In this document: positions 49,752 through 58,678 of the stretch, piece after piece | Layout of the letters: each line of letters begins with the position of its first letter | Numbering within the stretch: position 1 is the stretch's first letter | Assembly (NCBI RefSeq): GCF_900103405.1 | Contig: NZ_FNHX01000004.1 | Location: 124,001 to 188,000, forward strand | DNA length: 64,000 nt | Source of the DNA: Polaromonas sp. JS666 | GTDB lineage: Bacteria; Pseudomonadota; Gammaproteobacteria; Burkholderiales; Burkholderiaceae_C | Direction of reading: 5' to 3' | The notes under the pieces: model-generated | What the model saw: only the letters and a program-made list of their open reading frames with translations | What the model was told of the DNA's origin: nothing | Databases searched by the model: none | Translations under genes and position numbers: made by a program

Positions 49752-50419
49752 AGCCGCCGCAAGCCCGCCCCAGCGCGTGGTCCCGCATGGCCGAAACCAT
49801 TTCGCGGCACTTCCTCCTCAAGGGCCTGGGGACGATGCTGTTCATCGCCCTGTTTTTCGGCGCCTATTTCTACCTGCTCAAGTACCCGGCCTTTCCCCTC
49901 ACCGTGATGCCGCGCATCTGGGCCGACCATCTCATCGGCTTTGCGCCGCTGGCCCTGCCGGTCTACCTGTCGCTGTGGGTCTATGTGTCGCTGCCGCCGC
50001 TGTTCTTCAGCGACAGGCGCGAACTGCTGCACTACGGCCTGGCGATCGCGCTGACCTGCCTCTTCGGCCTGGCGGTGTTTTTTGTCTGGCCCACGGCCGC
50101 CCCGCCGGCCGATGTCGACTGGCTGAAATACCCCGACATGCAATTCCTGAAAAACATCGACGCGGCGGGCAACGCCTGCCCTTCGCTGCATGTCGCGACG
50201 GCCGTCTTTTCGGGCCTGTGGCTGCACCGGCTGCTGCGCGGCTTTTCCGCGCCGTCCTGGCTGCTGTGGCTGAACGCCCTGTGGTGCGCCGGCATCGCCT
50301 ACTCGACACTGGCCACGCGCCAGCACGTCGCGGTGGACGTCGCCGCCGGCATGGCGCTGGGCGGGCTTGCGGCCTGGCTGTCCCTGCGCCTGCACCGGCA
50401 ACGCGGGGGGCGCGCATGA
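49748..50419 (+). CDS. PAP2-superfamily membrane phosphatase
   Basis: A 223-residue protein with about six membrane segments. The PAP2 motifs are NACPSLHVATAVF and YSTLATRQHVAVDVAAG (catalytic His residues present); the first KxxxxxxRP motif is poorly conserved. It probably dephosphorylates a lipid phosphate such as undecaprenyl-PP or phosphatidate. Its place beside the deacetylase suggests the two act on one lipid-linked intermediate. A 51-bp gap follows before the ketosynthase gene. Confidence 0.8.
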   Translation: MKPPQARPSAWSRMAETISRHFLLKGLGTMLFIALFFGAYFYLLKYPAFPLTVMPRIWADHLIGFAPLALPVYLSLWVYVSLPPLFFSDRRELLHYGLAIALTCLFGLAVFFVWPTAAPPADVDWLKYPDMQFLKNIDAAGNACPSLHVATAVFSGLWLHRLLRGFSAPSWLLWLNALWCAGIAYSTLATRQHVAVDVAAGMALGGLAAWLSLRLHRQRGGRA

Positions 50420-50470
50420 GCGCCGGCCCGCGGCGCGGCATGCGGCCGACCCTGTTGGCGGTTTGCTAAA

Positions 50471-51694
50471 GTGTCTTTTTCTTCAGAGAGGCCCTCTCCC
50501 CTGTCCCCCCTTTGGCTTTCCCATTTCACCGCGACCAGCAGCATGGGCCGCGGCCTGGCGCAGACCCTGGACGCGCTGCGCGCACAGCGCGGCGGGCTGG
50601 CGCCCTGCCGCTTCGACACGGTCGACCTGCCCACCTTTGTCGGCGAGGTGCAAGGCGTGGACGAGGTAGTGCTTCCCGCGCCCTGGGCCGCTTTTGACTG
50701 CCGCAACAACCGGCTTGCCCTGCTGGGGCTGCGGCAGGACGGCTTTGAAGCCGCCGCCGCGGCCGCTGCCGAGCGCCACGGCGCGCAGCGCGTGGGCGTC
50801 TTTATCGGCACCAGCACGTCGGGCATCCTGCAAACCGAACTCGCCTACCGCCGGCGCGATCCGCACAGCGGTGCGCTGCCCGCGGACTTCCACTACAACA
50901 CCACCCACAACACCTTCTCGGTGGCCGACTTCACGCGCCAGTACCTGGGCCTGGCCGGCCCGGCCGTCGTGGTCTCGTCGGCCTGTTCGTCCAGTGCCAA
51001 GGTCTTTGCCTCGGCGCAAAGAATGATGCGCGCCGGCCTGATCGACGCGGCGGTGGTGGGCGGTGTGGACTCGCTGTGCCTGACCACCTTGTACGGCTTC
51101 AATTCGCTGGGCCTGATTTCCGGGCAGGCCTGCCGCCCCTTCGACGCCGGGCGCGACGGCATCTCCATCGGCGAGGCCGCCGCCTTTGCGCTGCTCGAAC
51201 GCGCGCCGGCGCGGCCCCGGCCCGGCGACGTGCTGCTGCTGGGCGTGGGCGAATCCAGCGACGCGCACCACATGTCTTCGCCCCACCCCGAGGGCCTGGG
51301 CGCGCGCCTGGCCATGGAGCAGGCCCTGGCCGCGGCCGGCCTGGGCGCGGCCGACATCGACTACATCAACCTGCACGGCACCGCGACACCCAGCAACGAT
51401 GCCGCCGAAGCCAAGGCGGTGGCGGCGCTGTTCAGCGCGGGCGTTCCCTGCAGCTCCACCAAAGGCGCGACCGGCCACACCCTGGGCGCCGCCGGCGGCC
51501 TGGAGGCCGTGGTTTGCGCGCTGGCGCTGCAGCACGGCCTGCTGCCCGGCGGCCTCAACACCCGCACACCCGACCCGGCGCTGCCGGTCCACTACCTGGT
51601 GGACAACCAGCAAGCGGCGCCGCGCCACGTGCTCAGCAATTCCTTCGGCTTCGGCGGCACCAACTGCAGCCTGCTGCTGGGCCGCGCCGGCTGA
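50471..51694 (+). CDS. Beta-ketoacyl-ACP synthase II-type (condensing enzyme)
   Basis: A 407-residue ketosynthase with all catalytic residues: the nucleophile in SSACSSSAKVFASAQ, one His in LHGTATPSNDAAE, the conserved Lys/His in STKGATGHTLGAAGG, and the FGFGGTNCS gate loop. It should extend the carrier-bound chain. The only start upstream of the first strand is a GTG at 50471, without a strong ribosome site, so the precise start is uncertain. The chain-length-factor-like partner follows. Confidence 0.9.
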   Translation: MSFSSERPSPLSPLWLSHFTATSSMGRGLAQTLDALRAQRGGLAPCRFDTVDLPTFVGEVQGVDEVVLPAPWAAFDCRNNRLALLGLRQDGFEAAAAAAAERHGAQRVGVFIGTSTSGILQTELAYRRRDPHSGALPADFHYNTTHNTFSVADFTRQYLGLAGPAVVVSSACSSSAKVFASAQRMMRAGLIDAAVVGGVDSLCLTTLYGFNSLGLISGQACRPFDAGRDGISIGEAAAFALLERAPARPRPGDVLLLGVGESSDAHHMSSPHPEGLGARLAMEQALAAAGLGAADIDYINLHGTATPSNDAAEAKAVAALFSAGVPCSSTKGATGHTLGAAGGLEAVVCALALQHGLLPGGLNTRTPDPALPVHYLVDNQQAAPRHVLSNSFGFGGTNCSLLLGRAG

Positions 51695-51702
51695 AACCCA
51701 AC

Positions 51703-52524
51703 ATGACGCAGACACCCTCTCCTCCGGCTCTCACCGTGTTTGTGCAAGGCATAGGCCTGCTGGGCCCGGGCCTGGCGAACTGGGCGCAGGGACGAGAATG
51801 CCTGCTGGGCGCCGCGCCCTACCAGTCCGCGCGCTGCGTGCTGCCGCCGCCCATGGCCTTGCCGCAGGCCGAGCGCCGCCGCGCCGGCGCGGTGGTCAAA
51901 GTGTCGCTGGCGGTCGGCGAGGAAGCCGTGGCGGCTTCAGGCCTGCGGGCGGCCACGCTGGCCTCGGTGTTTTCGTCCTCCAGCGGCGACGCCGTCAACT
52001 GCCATGAGATTTGCAGCACGCTGGCCTCCAGCGACAGGCTGATCTCCCCCACGCGCTTTCACAACTCGGTGCACAACGCCGCGGCCGGCTACTGGAGCAT
52101 CTCCAGCGGCGCCATGGCGACCTCGTCGGTGCTGTGCGCGCGCGATGCCAGTTTTGCCGCCGGCCTGCTCGAGGCCATGACCCAGGTGGCGGTGGAACAA
52201 GTGCCGGTGCTGCTTGTCGCCTATGACACCGACTACCCGGAGCCGCTATACAGCGCGCGCGCCATTCCCGACAGCTTCGGCGTGGCCCTGGTGCTGGCGC
52301 CCGGCCGCAGCGAACGCAGCCTGGCGCAATGGACGCTGGAGGCCGGCTACCTGAGCCGCCTGCCCGCCGACCGGCTGGACGACCCCGCGCTCGAGAAGCT
52401 GCGCCGGGACATTCCGGCGGCGCGCTGCCTGCCCCTGCTGCGCGGCGTCGCGGGCCGGCAGTCGGGCCGCATCGTGCTCGACTACCTGGAGGGCTCGCAG
52501 CTGGCCCTGCAGGTCGCGCCCTGA
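51703..52524 (+). CDS. Ketosynthase-like chain-length-factor protein
   Basis: A 273-residue truncated ketosynthase homologue (Ketoacyl-synt_2/chain-length-factor-like). It has LTVFVQGIGLLGPGLANW and the FHNSVHNAAAGYWSISSG stretch but no full Cys-His-His set; the nucleophile position reads SSVLCARDASF without the usual context. It likely pairs with the active ketosynthase encoded 8 bp upstream, as in aryl-polyene and type II polyketide systems. Confidence 0.85.
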   Translation: MTQTPSPPALTVFVQGIGLLGPGLANWAQGRECLLGAAPYQSARCVLPPPMALPQAERRRAGAVVKVSLAVGEEAVAASGLRAATLASVFSSSSGDAVNCHEICSTLASSDRLISPTRFHNSVHNAAAGYWSISSGAMATSSVLCARDASFAAGLLEAMTQVAVEQVPVLLVAYDTDYPEPLYSARAIPDSFGVALVLAPGRSERSLAQWTLEAGYLSRLPADRLDDPALEKLRRDIPAARCLPLLRGVAGRQSGRIVLDYLEGSQLALQVAP

Positions 52525-52542
52525 GCTTTGCGAGCCCCGGCC

Positions 52543-53040
52543 ATGACCTTTCCTTCCGCCCCGCCCGCCAGCCTGGACCGCGAGGAAATCGCGCGCCGCA
52601 TTCCGCACCAGGGCAGCATGTGCCTGCTGGAGCGCGTGAACGCCTGGGACAGCCAGCGGATCAGCTGCGAAGCCACCAGCCACCTGGACCTCGGCAACCC
52701 GCTGCGCGCCCACGGACGGCTGGGCGCGGCCTGCGGCATTGAATACGCGGCGCAGGCCATGGCCGTGCACGGGGCGCTGGTCGCCGAAATGCAGGCGGCT
52801 TCGCCGGATGAGCCGCCCCAAGCCGGCTACCTGGTCAGCGTGCGCGGCGTGAGCCTGCATGTCGCGAGGCTGGACGACGTGGGCACGGCGCTGGCCGTGC
52901 GCGCCGAACGCGGCAGCGGCAACGCCGGCAGCGTCCTCTACGACTTCAGCGTGCATGCCGGGGATACGCTGCTGCTCTCGGGCCGCGCCGTGGTGATGCT
53001 GGACGCTACCGCCGCCATAACTCCCAAGGAGACCCCATGA
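52543..53040 (+). CDS. Hot-dog-fold 3-hydroxyacyl-ACP dehydratase (ApeP/FabZ-like)
   Basis: A 165-residue protein. IARRIPHQGSMCLLERV and LGAACGIEYAAQAMAVHGAL match the FabZ/ApeP active-site helix, with GIEYAAQ replacing the FabZ EAMAQ and Glu kept. It is the second dehydratase of the cluster, so two different dehydration or isomerisation steps are likely. The ATG at 52543 is used. Overlaps the reductase start by 4 bp. Confidence 0.83.
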   Translation: MTFPSAPPASLDREEIARRIPHQGSMCLLERVNAWDSQRISCEATSHLDLGNPLRAHGRLGAACGIEYAAQAMAVHGALVAEMQAASPDEPPQAGYLVSVRGVSLHVARLDDVGTALAVRAERGSGNAGSVLYDFSVHAGDTLLLSGRAVVMLDATAAITPKETP

Positions 53041-53774
53041 CGACCCCCTCCGCACCCAAACGCGCGCTGGTCACAGGCGGCAGCGGCGCCATCGGCTCGG
53101 CGATTTGCCGCCAGCTGGCCGCCGACGGTTTTTATGTCCTGGTGCACGGCAACCGCAGCCTGGACGCCGCCTCGGCCGTGGTAGCGGCCATCCAGGCCGC
53201 CGGCGGCCAGGCCGAGGCCGTGGCCTTCGACGTGACCGACGCCGCGGCGACCGGCGCTGCGCTGGAGGCGCTGCTGGTGCAGGGCCCGGTGCAGGTGGTC
53301 GTGAACAACGCGGGCATCCATGACGACGCGGTCTTCCCGGGCATGCAGCTGCGGCAATGGCAGCAGGTCATCGACGTCTCGCTCAACGGCTTCTTCCACG
53401 TGACCCAGCCGCTGATGATGCCCATGATTCGCACACGCTGGGGCCGCATCATCAACATCACCTCGGTGGCCGCCGTGGCCGGCAACCGCGGCCAGGTGAA
53501 CTACGCGGCGGCCAAGGGCGCGCTGCACTCGGCCACCAAATCGCTGGCGCTGGAAGTGGCCAGCCGCGGCATCACCGTCAATGCGGTCGCGCCCGGCATC
53601 ATCGCCACGCCCATGAGCCAGGACAGTTTTGATGCGACCGAGATTGCCCGGCTGGTGCCGATGAAACGGGCCGGCCAGCCCCGGGAGGTCGCCGACCTCG
53701 TCAGCTTCCTGGCTTCGGAGCGCGCCGCTTACATCAGCGGGCAGGTGATTTCCATCAACGGTGGAATGGTATAG
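53037..53774 (+). CDS. 3-oxoacyl-ACP reductase, FabG-type
   Basis: A 245-residue short-chain dehydrogenase. The Rossmann glycines are VTGGSGAIGSAI, then NNAGIHDDA, the active site is INITSVAAVAGNRGQVNYAAAKG (Ser, Tyr, Lys) and the end is ISGQVISINGGMV. It reduces the 3-keto group during chain extension. Being closed by the tandem repeat, it is the last + strand gene of the cluster. Confidence 0.9.
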   Translation: MTTPSAPKRALVTGGSGAIGSAICRQLAADGFYVLVHGNRSLDAASAVVAAIQAAGGQAEAVAFDVTDAAATGAALEALLVQGPVQVVVNNAGIHDDAVFPGMQLRQWQQVIDVSLNGFFHVTQPLMMPMIRTRWGRIINITSVAAVAGNRGQVNYAAAKGALHSATKSLALEVASRGITVNAVAPGIIATPMSQDSFDATEIARLVPMKRAGQPREVADLVSFLASERAAYISGQVISINGGMV

Positions 53775-53937
53775 CCCCCACGCTTTTTCACTGCGTGTAA
53801 ACGCTGCCCCCCGAGGGGGCCAAATTTCCTAGGGGCGGCCCGTCGGAAATTGATTGCCCCCACGCTTTTTCACTGCGTGTAAACGCTGCCCCCCGAGGGG
53901 GTCAAATTTCCTAGGGGCGGCCCGTCGGAAATTGATC
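53774..53937. repeat. Tandem 82-bp duplication, related to the intergenic repeat family
   Basis: Two head-to-tail copies (53774-53855 and 53856-53937) differ at very few positions (GGGGGCC versus GGGGGTC). Each has GCCCCCACGCTTTTTCACTG, CGTGTAAACGCTGCCCCCCG, AGGGGG and GGGGCGGCCCGTCGG. On the reverse strand the order CCCCCTCGGGGGGCAGCG then GCAGTG then CGTGGGGGC matches the other intergenic repeats. It separates the convergent reductase and glycosyltransferase genes; the palindromes may act as terminators. Confidence 0.85.
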
Positions 53938-53952
53938 GCCCCACGCGCCGCC

Positions 53953-54726
53953 TCAGGTACCCCTGATCCTGCGCGCCAGCAGCAAGGGCAGGCGCAGCAA
54001 AAAACCCAGCAGCAGGCGGCCGTGCATCCAGCTGAGCAGCAGGTTGTCGCGCAGGTAGTTGAAGTGCGACACGCCGCCCTCGTCGGGGCGGAAATACCGG
54101 ACGGTGGCCGGCAGGTTGATGGGCTTGACGCCGAGCCAGCACATGCGCACCACCGCCTCCGGGTCGAAATCAAAGCGCCGCATCCAGCGCTGCCCGGCCA
54201 TGACTTCGCGCAGCGGCGCGATCGGGTAGACACGAAAGCCGAACAGCGAATCGCCTATGCCGGCCCACAGGGTTTCCAGGTCGGCCCAGCCGTTGGACAG
54301 CTTGCGGCCATTGACGCGCAGGCGCGGCGCGTCGGCGGCGAACACGGGCGCGCCCAGCACCATGGCGTCGGGTTGGGCCTGTGAAACAGCCATGAACTCA
54401 GGGATCAGGTGGGCCGGGTGCTGGCCGTCGGAATCCATGGTCAGCGCGTGCGTAAAGCCCTGCGCCGCGGCCAGCTCGATGCCGTGCAGCACGGCCGCCC
54501 CTTTGCCGACATTGCGCGGCAGCACCAGCACGCGCAGCCGGTCGTCGGCCTCGGCCATCGCCTGCAGGCGCGCGGCGCTGCCGTCGGTGCTGCCGTCGAC
54601 CACCACCCAGACCGGCGCCCACTGCGCCAGCGCGCCGCGCACGGTTTCGTCGAGCTTGACGCCGGGGTTGTAGCTCGGAATCAGGACCAGGTGCGTGGCG
54701 GAGGCGGCGCGGGAGGGATTGTTCAT
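53953..54726 (-). CDS. Family 2 glycosyltransferase
   Basis: A 257-residue GT-A enzyme. LVLIPSYNPGVKLDETVRG and VWVVVDGSTDGSAARL form the nucleotide-sugar site, NVGKGAAVLHGIELA precedes the metal motif ALTMDSDGQHPA, and DSLFGFRVYPI completes the acceptor domain. A C-terminal hydrophobic stretch (LLLGFLLRLPLLLAR) may attach it to the membrane. It lies with an acyltransferase gene on the opposite strand at the end of the aryl-polyene-like cluster and may add the sugar head group. Confidence 0.85.
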   Translation of the reverse strand: MNNPSRAASATHLVLIPSYNPGVKLDETVRGALAQWAPVWVVVDGSTDGSAARLQAMAEADDRLRVLVLPRNVGKGAAVLHGIELAAAQGFTHALTMDSDGQHPAHLIPEFMAVSQAQPDAMVLGAPVFAADAPRLRVNGRKLSNGWADLETLWAGIGDSLFGFRVYPIAPLREVMAGQRWMRRFDFDPEAVVRMCWLGVKPINLPATVRYFRPDEGGVSHFNYLRDNLLLSWMHGRLLLGFLLRLPLLLARRIRGT

Positions 54727-54785
54727 TGGCGGGGAGATGGAGGGATCAAGAGGGCGGAAAACCGGTCGCCAAGCTTGCACCGGCC

Positions 54786-55601
54786 TTAGGCCGGCGGCGC
54801 CGCGGCGATGGATGAAAGCGGCTGGGACCGTTGCAATTCAGCCTCGAAGTAGCGCTCCAGCTCTGCCGTGAATTGCGCGGTGTCGCTGGCGGGTTCAAAG
54901 CGCCTGCCCAGGCGCACACGGTAGGTGACGGGCATTTTGGGCGTCCATAGCAGGGACCAGCCCTTGCCCAGGAAAGCCGAATCGGTTTCGATGAAGACGG
55001 CCTGCACCGGAACGCCCGCATGTTTGGAGATCAGGCCGGTGGTGCCCTGCATGCGCCCGACCGGAAAGCGCCGGGTGCGGGTGCCTTCGGGAAACAGCAG
55101 CAGGCTGCTGCCCTGGCGCAGGTCGGCCACCGACAGCTGCACCATGGTGCGCAGCGGCATGTTGCGGATGTAGCCGACCAGGCGCGCGCCGGCGCCAAAG
55201 AAGACGCTGTTGACGATGTCGGCCTTCATGATGCAGGTGGCGTCCGGCAGGCGGGACAGGATCATGATCGCGTCCAGCAGCGAGGGGTGGTTGGGCGCGA
55301 TGATCAGCGGCGGGCCGTCCCGCAGCGCGTCCAGCGCCGCCAGGTCGAAGCGGCAAGCACCCATGAGCTCCAACAGGCGCAGGTAAGCGCGAAAGCTCCC
55401 CGCCGCGAGCTTGCGCCCCCAGCGCCGGCTCAGCGCCCTCGGCAGCAGCGCGCGCATGGCGACGGCCAGCACCGAGACGCTCAGGCATAGGACCACCAGC
55501 AGCGCATAACCCAGGCCCAGCCGCACCGTCTCATGCAGGGCCCTGCGGCCCGTGTTCAGCACGGGCGCTTCGGCAAGCAAGGCGTCGGATTTGTTGTCCA
55601 T
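54786..55601 (-). CDS. 1-acyl-glycerol-3-phosphate-type acyltransferase
   Basis: A 271-residue PlsC-family enzyme. The active-site motif is IIAPNHPSLLDAIMI (H-x4-D), followed by FFGAGARLVGYIRNMP and the substrate motif LLLFPEGTRTRRFP (FPEGTR). One membrane segment near residue 35-50 (YALLVVLCLSVSVLAVAM). It is 59 bp upstream of the glycosyltransferase on the same strand, probably in one operon, and gives the cluster a second acyl transfer step. Confidence 0.87.
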   Translation of the reverse strand: MDNKSDALLAEAPVLNTGRRALHETVRLGLGYALLVVLCLSVSVLAVAMRALLPRALSRRWGRKLAAGSFRAYLRLLELMGACRFDLAALDALRDGPPLIIAPNHPSLLDAIMILSRLPDATCIMKADIVNSVFFGAGARLVGYIRNMPLRTMVQLSVADLRQGSSLLLFPEGTRTRRFPVGRMQGTTGLISKHAGVPVQAVFIETDSAFLGKGWSLLWTPKMPVTYRVRLGRRFEPASDTAQFTAELERYFEAELQRSQPLSSIAAAPPA

Positions 55602-56027
55602 GGAGCGGTTTCGCAGGGTGGCTTTTGGTTATTGGCTTGCGGTGTTTTTGCTGCTCTCGGCGACCCGGATGTTGGCCTTGCGTAGGGTTGTGGAGCCCGG
55701 CGCGGGCGGGTGCCCGCCGGCTGGACGGTGCTGGAATGGAAGAATTCCAGCGAGTCTACCTCTGTGCGACAGCCGTTTTCCGGCCGATTGCCGGTTTACG
55801 GCGTCAGGTTTCACGCCGTCCGGTGGCTGACCGCCGGGCTTTTCGGGCGCAAGCCGGCCGAAAGCCGCAAGCGCCCGGGATTGCCCGGGAGTACCCGGGA
55901 GTACCCGGGAGTACCCGGGAGTAAAGGACAATCGGGGCCTGCGGGGACGGCCAAGGCCTCCCCCTAAGATAGCGGTTTGAATGAAAAAAATGCCAAATAA
56001 AGGGGGCGCCGGCGCGCCGGTTCATTG
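55602..56027. other. Intergenic region before mutS, no gene seen
   Basis: About 425 bp between the divergent acyltransferase and mutS genes. Frames that cross it overlap the tandem 10-bp repeat or have no ribosome site. A CGCCGGCGCG palindrome (56008-56017) sits just before mutS. Promoters for both genes must lie here but no convincing -35/-10 pair was found. Confidence 0.6.
55874..55923. repeat. Tandem 10-bp repeat CCCGGGAGTA, five units
   Basis: Units begin at 55874, 55884, 55894, 55904 and 55914. The first reads CCCGGGATTG, the next four are identical CCCGGGAGTA. Each unit holds the SmaI-like palindrome CCCGGG. Such short tandem arrays are prone to copy-number change by slippage. It lies about 105 bp upstream of the mutS start. 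Confidence 0.9.
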
Positions 56028-58637
56028 ATGCAAAAGGAAACAATTCGGGGCAAAAATTCCGCAACGGGGGCTGAAGACACCCCCATGATGACGCAGTACA
56101 AGCGCATCAAGGCGGACTATCCCGACACCCTGGTTTTTTACCGCATGGGCGACTTCTATGAAGTGTTCTTCGCCGACGCGGAGAAAGCCTCACGCCTGCT
56201 CGACATCACGCTGACGCGGCGCGGCCAGTCGGCCGGCGAGCCGGTGGTCATGGCCGGCGTGCCCTTCCACTCGCTCGAAGGCTACCTGGCCAAACTCATC
56301 AAGCTCGGCGAATCGGTGGCGATCTGCGAGCAGGTCGGCGACGTCGCCACCAGCAAGGGGCCGGTCGAGCGCAAAGTGGTGAGGGTGGTCACGCCCGGCA
56401 CGCTGACCGACACCGAGCTGCTCAGCGACAAGACCGAATCCATTTTACTGGCCGTGCACCAGGGCGCGCGCAACACCTGCGGCCTGGCTTGGCTCAGCGT
56501 GACGCAGGGCGAAATCCACCTGGCGCATTGCGCCAATGACGAACTCGAAGCCTGGCTGGCGCGCGTGGCGCCCAGCGAGCTGCTTTACAACATCGACGTG
56601 ACGCCAACCTTCGAGCAACGCATCAAGGCCCAGCGCTGCGCGTCCACCGCCCGCCCGGCCTGGCAGTTCGACGCCGCCCTGGGCGCGCGCCGCCTGCTGG
56701 ACCAGCTCAAAGTCGCCTCGCTGGCCTCCTGGAACGCCGAAGCTTTGAACGAAGCCCATGCCGCCGCCTCGGCGCTGCTCGGGTATGCCGAACACACGCA
56801 GGGCCGGGCGCTGTCGCATGTGCAGGGCCTGCAGGTGGTGCGCTCCGGCGAACTCATCGAGCTGCCGCAAAGCACGCGCCGCAACCTCGAACTCACGCAG
56901 ACCCTGCGCGGCGAGGACTCCCCCACGCTGTTTTCGCTGCTGGACACCTGCACCACCGGCATGGGCAGCCGCGCGCTCAAGAGCTGGCTGCTCACGCCGC
57001 GGCGCGACCGCGCCCAGGCGGCCGCGCGGCTGGACGCCATCACGCATTTGCGCGGCGGCTCGCAGCAAAGCCTGCGCGCCAGGCTCAAGGGCTGCAGCGA
57101 CGTGGAACGCATCACCGCCCGTATCGCGCTGCGCCAGGTGCGGCCGCGCGAGCTGGTGGCCCTCAAGGACACGCTGCAAAAAGCCGAACTGGCCGCGCCC
57201 GCGGGCAGCGATTTTCCGGAACTGCTCACCCGCATCTTTGAAGACCTGCAGCCGCCGGCCGGCTGCGCCGCGCTGCTGGGCCGCTACGTGCTCGACGAGC
57301 CCGCCGCGCTGATACGCGACGGCGGCGTCATCAACCACGGCTGCGACGCCGACCTCGACGAGCTGCGCGCCATACAGACCAATTGCGACAGCTTTTTGCT
57401 GGACCTGGAAGTGCGCGAAAAAGCCCGTACCGGCATCGCCAACCTGCGCGTGCAGTTCAACAAGGTGCACGGCTTTTACATCGAGGTCACGCAAGGCCAG
57501 GTCGACAAGGTGCCCGACGACTACCGCCGCCGCCAGACGCTCAAGAATGCCGAGCGCTACATCACGCCCGAACTAAAAGCCTTTGAAGACAAGGCCCTGT
57601 CGGCGCAGGAGCGCGCGCTGGCGCGCGAAAAATGGCTGTACGAACAACTGCTGGACCAGCTGCAGGATTTCATCCCCGCGCTGAGCCGCCTGGCGCGCGC
57701 CCTGGCCTCGCTGGACGCGCTGTGCGCGCTGGCCGAGCGCTCGCTCACGCTGAACTGGGCCGCGCCGGTGTTTGTGCGCGAACCCTGCATAGACATCGTC
57801 CAGGGCCGGCACCCGGTGGTGGAGGCGCGCCTGGCCGAAACCGGCGGCGGCTCCTTCATCGCCAACGACTCGGTCATGAGCGGCAAACACCGCATGCAAG
57901 TCATCACCGGCCCCAACATGGGTGGTAAATCGACCTATATGCGCCAGGTGGCCCTCATCGTGCTGCTGGCCAGCGTGGGCTCCTACGTGCCGGCGGCCAG
58001 CTGCCGGCTCGGGCCCATAGACGCCATCCACACCCGCATAGGCGCGGCCGACGACGTGGCCAATGCGCAGTCCACCTTCATGCTGGAGATGACCGAGGCC
58101 GCGCAGATACTCCATGCCGCTACACCTCATTCTCTGGTGCTGATGGACGAAATCGGCCGCGGCACCTCCACCTTCGACGGCCTGGCGCTGGCCGGCGGCA
58201 TCGCCGCCTATTTGCACAACAAGACCCAGGCCTTCACGCTGTTCGCCACGCACTACTTCGAGCTCACCGAATTCCCGGCCCAGCACCACGGCGCCATCAA
58301 TGTGCACGTCAGCGCGGTCGAGTCCGGCGCCGACATCGTGTTTTTGCACCACATCGAGCCCGGCCCCGCCAGCAAGAGCTACGGGATTGCCGTGGCCAAA
58401 CTGGCCGGCGTGCCCGCCGCCGTGGTCAACCACGCCCGCCACGCGCTCAATGCGCTGGAGGCCCACCAGAACGAAACGCGCGCCCAGGTCGACCTGTTCG
58501 CCGCGCCGCCCGAAGCGGCCGCGCCCGAACAAAGCGCGGTGGACAAGGCATTGGGTACCATAGACCCTGATGCACTGACGCCGCGCGAGGCGCTGGACGC
58601 CCTGTACCGCCTCAAAAAGATGTCCGCCTCGCCGTGA
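56028..58637 (+). CDS. mutS: DNA mismatch repair protein MutS
   Basis: Recognises mismatches and starts repair with MutL. The 869-residue protein has the mismatch-contacting Phe-x-Glu in [11 protein letters not shown], the lever/clamp region, Walker [14 protein letters not shown] and Walker [18 protein letters not shown], and a C-terminal [16 protein letters not shown] helix for tetramer formation. The ATG at 56028 gives an N-terminus matching E. coli MutS in length; a Met at 56085 is less likely. A tandem repeat lies just upstream. Confidence 0.96.
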   Translation: MQKETIRGKNSATGAEDTPMMTQYKRIKADYPDTLVFYRMGDFYEVFFADAEKASRLLDITLTRRGQSAGEPVVMAGVPFHSLEGYLAKLIKLGESVAICEQVGDVATSKGPVERKVVRVVTPGTLTDTELLSDKTESILLAVHQGARNTCGLAWLSVTQGEIHLAHCANDELEAWLARVAPSELLYNIDVTPTFEQRIKAQRCASTARPAWQFDAALGARRLLDQLKVASLASWNAEALNEAHAAASALLGYAEHTQGRALSHVQGLQVVRSGELIELPQSTRRNLELTQTLRGEDSPTLFSLLDTCTTGMGSRALKSWLLTPRRDRAQAAARLDAITHLRGGSQQSLRARLKGCSDVERITARIALRQVRPRELVALKDTLQKAELAAPAGSDFPELLTRIFEDLQPPAGCAALLGRYVLDEPAALIRDGGVINHGCDADLDELRAIQTNCDSFLLDLEVREKARTGIANLRVQFNKVHGFYIEVTQGQVDKVPDDYRRRQTLKNAERYITPELKAFEDKALSAQERALAREKWLYEQLLDQLQDFIPALSRLARALASLDALCALAERSLTLNWAAPVFVREPCIDIVQGRHPVVEARLAETGGGSFIANDSVMSGKHRMQVITGPNMGGKSTYMRQVALIVLLASVGSYVPAASCRLGPIDAIHTRIGAADDVANAQSTFMLEMTEAAQILHAATPHSLVLMDEIGRGTSTFDGLALAGGIAAYLHNKTQAFTLFATHYFELTEFPAQHHGAINVHVSAVESGADIVFLHHIEPGPASKSYGIAVAKLAGVPAAVVNHARHALNALEAHQNETRAQVDLFAAPPEAAAPEQSAVDKALGTIDPDALTPREALDALYRLKKMSASP

Positions 58638-58678
58638 ACCAGCGCAAACCGACCTCCCCCACACCCCAAAGCCATCTC

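Noticed and set aside
55866-55930. CRISPR-like array at the 10-bp tandem repeat
   Set aside because: Units are contiguous with no spacers and no cas genes are in the window.
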